From Ypsolopha sequella (Eukaryota; Arthropoda; Insecta; Lepidoptera; Ypsolophidae), in contig OW204001.1 of assembly GCA_934047225.1 (NCBI GenBank), positions 11,020,201 to 11,084,200 of the forward strand: a stretch of DNA of 64,000 bases, given 5' to 3'. The notes under the pieces were generated by a model that was not told where the DNA came from, ran no database searches, and worked only from the letters and a program-made list of their open reading frames with translations. This document shows, piece after piece, positions 59,941 through 64,000 of the stretch. The first letter of the stretch is position 1. Each line of letters opens with the position of its first letter. The position numbers and the translations under genes are program-made.

Positions 59941-60090
59941 ACTTGACTTCTTCTTCTTTCTCTAGCCCTCTTCCCAGTTCAGCTGGGGTCGGGCCTCCTC
60001 GTATGTCGGCGCCAGGATATTCTATCCCGGGTTGTTATTGTGGGCAGGTTCTGGTCTTTAATTTCCCTTTCGATATTGGACCACCAGGTT
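59941..60090. repeat. Degenerate interspersed repeat
   Basis: CCCAGTTCAGCTGGGGTCGG and GTATGTCGGCGCCAGG have the look of a moth SINE/LINE fragment, GC-richer than its flanks. A 68-codon plus frame overlaps it without known domain. Weakly supported. Confidence 0.3.
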
Positions 60091-60248
60091 GATGGTCTTA
60101 CTTGACGGCTGTACAAATTTCTTGCAAATTAATATTCTTTTACTTATTTCGCTTATTCCGAGTGAATATTATGTGTCGAGTTACGAATTTAAAGTCCAAC
60201 TGTCTTCAAAATGTGCCCTAAAGTTATCCCTTCCAAGGGAGTAAATAA

Positions 60249-60678
60249 TTAAGGCGATATGTAAAAGTTTTAACGTCCCTGGTTCTCCATATGCGAAAAA
60301 ACCCTCAGTACGAGAGGGACGGATTCGTGGAAAAGTGGCAAAAAGTCGGTTTTTTATCAATATAAAATGTACTAAAGTTGGTATCAAAATTTCGTTTAAC
60401 CAAGTCTTAGATACTGTTCAAACCAATCTAATAAAATTATATATGTACGTCATTCCAAACCGGGATAAATAGTGTCGAAAAAGACCTCATTTCAATAAAT
60501 ATTTTTATCGAGCCGAATTTTTTCAATCGCGTTTCTGTTTAACAGATCCCTAGAAAAGATTTCAAAAATAATATAGAGGTACTATTTTATCAAAGATTAT
60601 ACAATGTGTACTATATTGTACATAAAGTACATATGCAAGTTCTAAAAGTGTCGATTTTTTTTTCCTAAGATGCTAAGT
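60249..60678 (+). mobile_element. R1 TTAA-type MITE, copy
   Basis: TTAAGGCGATATGTAAAAG, CCCTCAGTACGAGAGGGACG, GGATTCGTGGAAAAGTGGC, then TCCCTAGAAAAGAT and a degraded 3' end (CCTAAGATGCTAAG). Full length; right TTAA mutated. Confidence 0.85.
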
Positions 60679-60936
60679 TACCGTACTTTGAACCAAAACC
60701 GTGACGCGTAGAAGTACAACAGCAACGGCACAATAAACATCGAGATCTAAAACGATATCTCGATCGATTCTTTCACCTGCTACTATCAATGTTAGCTTTT
60801 TTTCGAACCGAGGAAAACAGTTAATAAAAAGCAAAGTGCGCATAGAATTTTGTGTACAGGTACCGTCCTACAAAAAAAATATTTCGTTGAATAAAACATT
60901 TTGCCCTCTGTAATTAATACCCGGCTTTATTTATTT

Positions 60937-61077
60937 ATTTATCTATTACACTTTTGCACATTTACATAAAAAGTATTAAACTAAGAAAAAATAAATTAAA
61001 CTACTAATTTATAATAAAAACCATTGTGCACAAGGCGGCACTTATTGCTAATAGCAATATCTTCCAGGCAACCTTAG
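60937..61077 (-). mobile_element. LINE 3' end, minus orientation
   Basis: (TTTA)n at 60937-60955 is the tail. In minus sense the unit reads AGGTTGCCTGGAAGATATTG, AGCAATAAGTGCCGCCTTGT, GTGCACAATGG ... GTGCAAAAGTGTAATAGATA. GGTTGCCTGGAAGA-x-ATCGC...GCCGCCTT is a widespread lepidopteran LINE 3' end. Confidence 0.65.
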
Positions 61078-61628
61078 AGTAATAAAATTCGCTTAGATTA
61101 AACTATGTCAAGGTGTATTAATTCGAAAACCATTTCGAGATTTAGGTGATCTAAAAACCTTATGATGATGAATATTTTTACGAAAAAGCTGCAACTTCCA
61201 TTTGCCTTTGTGTGACGTCACTTGAGAAATGGTTGTTTAGAAACGTGTCCTTTTGCTATCATGATAAATTTATAATAATTTGCTTCCGACCTATTTGACA
61301 GATGAATGACAGATGAGTGGACAGACAGAGACAAAACACTTTTTTTCTATAAGCAATCACATATATTATATTATTATTAGTATATTATTCTCAAGTGACG
61401 TCATATCCAACAATTCTTTAGAGAATCATAAAAATATAATAAATTAATTTAAATACGAAAATAATGAAAATAATGTCTTAAGCAGGCGTATACTCTTTAA
61501 AAAAAAATTAAAAAAATCTTTTTGAAATTAAGCTATGAGAATTATGCAAGGGTAGTTAGTCTTAGATAATTTGTTAGCACTTACAATACAACTTTTATGT
61601 TAGTTTTTTATTGTCATTTCTTTCTACC

Positions 61629-61930
61629 CAAAGGTTGCCTGGGAGATTTGCTATAAGCAATAAGTGCCGCCTTTGTACACAATGTCTGTTCTCTTTGTAA
61701 AAATATTTTTTGTCTTTTAAATGATTATAGTTGTATAGAAAAACAGTTAAATAAAATTTTTTTGTGAGATATACTTTGGTCCATTCGGGCCCGGCATCAG
61801 TCACTGTTTTTCTATACAATTATAATCATATAAAAGACAAAAAGTCAATTTTCAATATTTATTCACATAAAATAATTTTTTAAATATTTGTAAATGTACA
61901 AAAGTGTAATAAATAAAAATAAAAAAGGTT
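61629..61930 (+). mobile_element. LINE 3' end, plus orientation, split by a hairpin
   Basis: AGGTTGCCTGGGAGATTTGC, AGCAATAAGTGCCGCCTTTG and ...GTACAAAAGTGTAATAAATA match the family at 60937-61077, pointing the opposite way. The middle is interrupted by inverted arms 61706-61747 and 61803-61844 (TGTCTTTTAAATGATTATAG / CTATAATCAT..AAGACA type). Confidence 0.65.
61706..61844. mobile_element. Small foldback element inside the LINE 3' end
   Basis: ~42-bp arms (TTTTTGTCTTTTAAATGATT ... GAAAAACAGT, and its mirror) around a 55-base centre that includes TACTTTGGTCCATTCGGGCC. No ORF. Confidence 0.7.
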
Positions 61931-63612
61931 TGCCCTAACCCTAAGACCTGATGTCTCCCAAGAGTTGAATCTGGCGTCATGTCAATCTACCGAATCGATA
62001 AAAGTGCTCCAATTCCCATGGCCTGTAGATATATTGGTAGTGTTTGTTTACTGTTTTGGTAGATAATTCAATACAATACCTACTGGGTTTGGTACGTTAT
62101 ATGTCTGGTTGTTGCGAAATGCAGATAGAAATAATTAAGACCAGGCTCCCTAAATTACAGAGCTTTTGCATAAATTAAACATGCTGACTCAACTACATAC
62201 TTCATGAACGTAAAATTTAAACATATAGGTATATTTTTTCAGACCTTTATAAAGATAATGCAAATAATTTTCACACGATAGATAAAATTTTTGAAAATTA
62301 TGCTTTTTGGAATGACTTAAATTTTTCTCTGTTTTATGTCTAAAATAAATACTGACAGCAAGAAAACATTGTTTATTAAAATATGCAAGGAAAAATAAAC
62401 CTACGTTATTTATTGCAATTTTAACGCGTATTTTGGCGCACGGGATTTTCAAATTTATCTATTAAAGTCAGTCTTAGGTAATAAAAGCTAAGCCACTGTG
62501 AGCCTAAGGAAGGCTGAAATAATTTTCAGAAGCTGTGAAATTATAATTTACAAGGTAATTTTTAATCACACAAACATACATACATATGTGGATAAGTACA
62601 AGTGTTTTTTTAAACAACTTTTTATAAATTCCACCAAGTGCCAACAATCACTAGCATCCACTATAACTATCTACTAGCTCCGGGTGAAGTGTTTTATTTT
62701 ATCGAAAGTTTTCGGCTTGCCAGTTACTTTATCAACACTTCTTATAGCCTATTTTTGGCCTCAGTACAATATTAACAACCCATTTCACTTAAAGTTTCGC
62801 AAAAATATTTAATGTGCAGACACAACTTTTTTACTACTTTATTATTAATACTTATATAATTAGATATGAATTAGAGATTTTTCTGTCCTAAAAAGTCATA
62901 GTTATTATTATATTACAAGTTTTTATACGAGAACAATTTTATGGCAATATTGAGAACAAAGATGATTGTTATAGCTGGCACAGGTAAGTCAAGGTCACGG
63001 CAAACGTTCAGTATGAGTAGTATTTATATTATATTATGGGTATCGTTGGAAAGATAGAAAGACAAGCAACAATAAAAAAATATATACTACTTTAAAAAAA
63101 AATGTGTGTTTTTTTTGACTTAAATTTTACGCCCCTATATTTTTTTTTTATTTATGGTTATAGTTTATTTTATATATATAACCATTGGCACGGAAAATTG
63201 GCGGGAAAAAAAATCGTTAGTAAATCTACAGGTTAAATTAATATTAAGCAAGCCTCGGTGTATGTATTTCAAGCAAATATGATGATAATGAACGGTTACC
63301 GTGCAACTGTCGGGAATAAATAAGATAAGAATTGAGCGTGAGAAAGTTTACAATTTTTTCCGTCGATTCCTCACATATACGCAGCAGATATTAAGAATAT
63401 CATAATATGAAGTGACTATTGGTTGACATAATTTGGCTATGATTAGTACAGAAAATTTGTGATGCATGGAAAGAGCATGCCCCAGCGGCCCAAATTGAGA
63501 TTTAATAACCAAGTTTTACTTCAAAAAAATTTTAATTTATTATTTTAAATTAATTATTAATCGGGCGAATAAAAATTTTATTAGCGATTTCAAGTTTCCG
63601 GAATAAATACCA
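61931..63612. other. AT-rich stretch, nothing recognised
   Basis: A minus frame at 62189-62452 has no known domain. Otherwise low-complexity AT-rich DNA. Confidence 0.45.
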
Positions 63613-63918
63613 AAGTGTGCGACTAAAAATACCGAGTGGGCGACTTTAAAGTATGAATCGAATAAACACTTCACCAAAAGTCAAAATATAGGTGCGACGA
63701 TGAGCGAAGCGAGGCGGAGCGTGTTAGATTTACATGTAAGATAAAATAAGGAGCCGAGCGAAATGGAGCGGAGCGAGGCGACATTCCTAGTTTAATTACT
63801 TAAAATTAAATTGGCACCAAAATAGAAAATTGTTCGCCTAAGAATTATTCAATTCCACTCAAATTTGTATTTTCAAGTCGCCGTTTTCAACATTTCGCCC
63901 ACAGTCTTTCGCACAATT
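63613..63918. repeat. GCGACGATGAGCG repeat, copy 2, with weak inverted ends
   Basis: The core 63692-63785 repeats the 28213 family. GTGTGCGACT ... GTGGGCGACTTT at 63616-63650 faces AAGTCGCCG ... CGCCCACAG ... CGCAC at 63879-63918, giving imperfect inverted ends. Class unknown. Confidence 0.5.
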
Positions 63919-64000
63919 AGTATTTTAGTACGTTATATTCAGTATTTTTGACACCCTAAATTTGAATTTATATTTGCTCGTTTAAATACTACCCTTATAA

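Overview
This is an AT-rich eukaryotic window. It most resembles moth or butterfly (Lepidoptera) genomic DNA: dense short interspersed and foldback repeats of kinds I associate with that order, plus one insect developmental gene. I see no bacterial, phage, plasmid or CRISPR features.

Only one host gene is clear. The exon at 15560-16865 (+) is the terminal coding exon of an odd-skipped family zinc-finger transcription factor, most like bowl. It enters through an AG acceptor in phase 2 and carries the last histidine of one C2H2 finger, three complete fingers, a long disordered tail, a PTNLS motif and a terminal FSIEDIM eh1-type motif. A roughly 0.9-kb AT-rich 3' UTR follows. The exon for the earlier fingers is not visible in 1-15559, so that stretch is probably intron and the gene probably starts upstream of the window.

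The other ~46 kb downstream is gene-poor and built largely from decayed mobile elements. There are (a) TTAA-flanked non-autonomous families: R1, six copies of ~420 bp, and R2, three copies, one of them heavily nested; (b) a P-element-like, THAP-encoding element (2246-3655) with perfect 8-bp target duplications, sitting inside an R2 copy, and a second THAP first exon at 49826-49902; (c) tRNA-like SINE families (SINE-A, SINE-B, SINE-C); (d) at least eight 3' ends or fragments of non-LTR retrotransposons, some with recognisable reverse transcriptase or C-terminal ORF residues; (e) about fifteen foldback/MITE-like inverted repeats, including a hAT-like one with 8-bp TSDs, a TA-flanked Tc1/mariner-like one, a ~580-bp palindrome made from opposed SINE heads, and a 1.5-kb element with ~150-bp terminal repeats enclosing a foreign ORF tail; (f) several paired repeats of unknown class (R4, R5, R6, R12).

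Islands of higher GC (7.9, 10.5, 20.5, 37.3-37.6, 47.2 and 57.2 kb) stand out from the AT-rich background. They are the best candidates for regulatory DNA or first exons; the one at 57150-57244 has a tight cluster of CGATAA words. Repeat family labels (R1, SINE-A and so on) are my own. All family assignments come from reading the sequence and recollection; no search was run.
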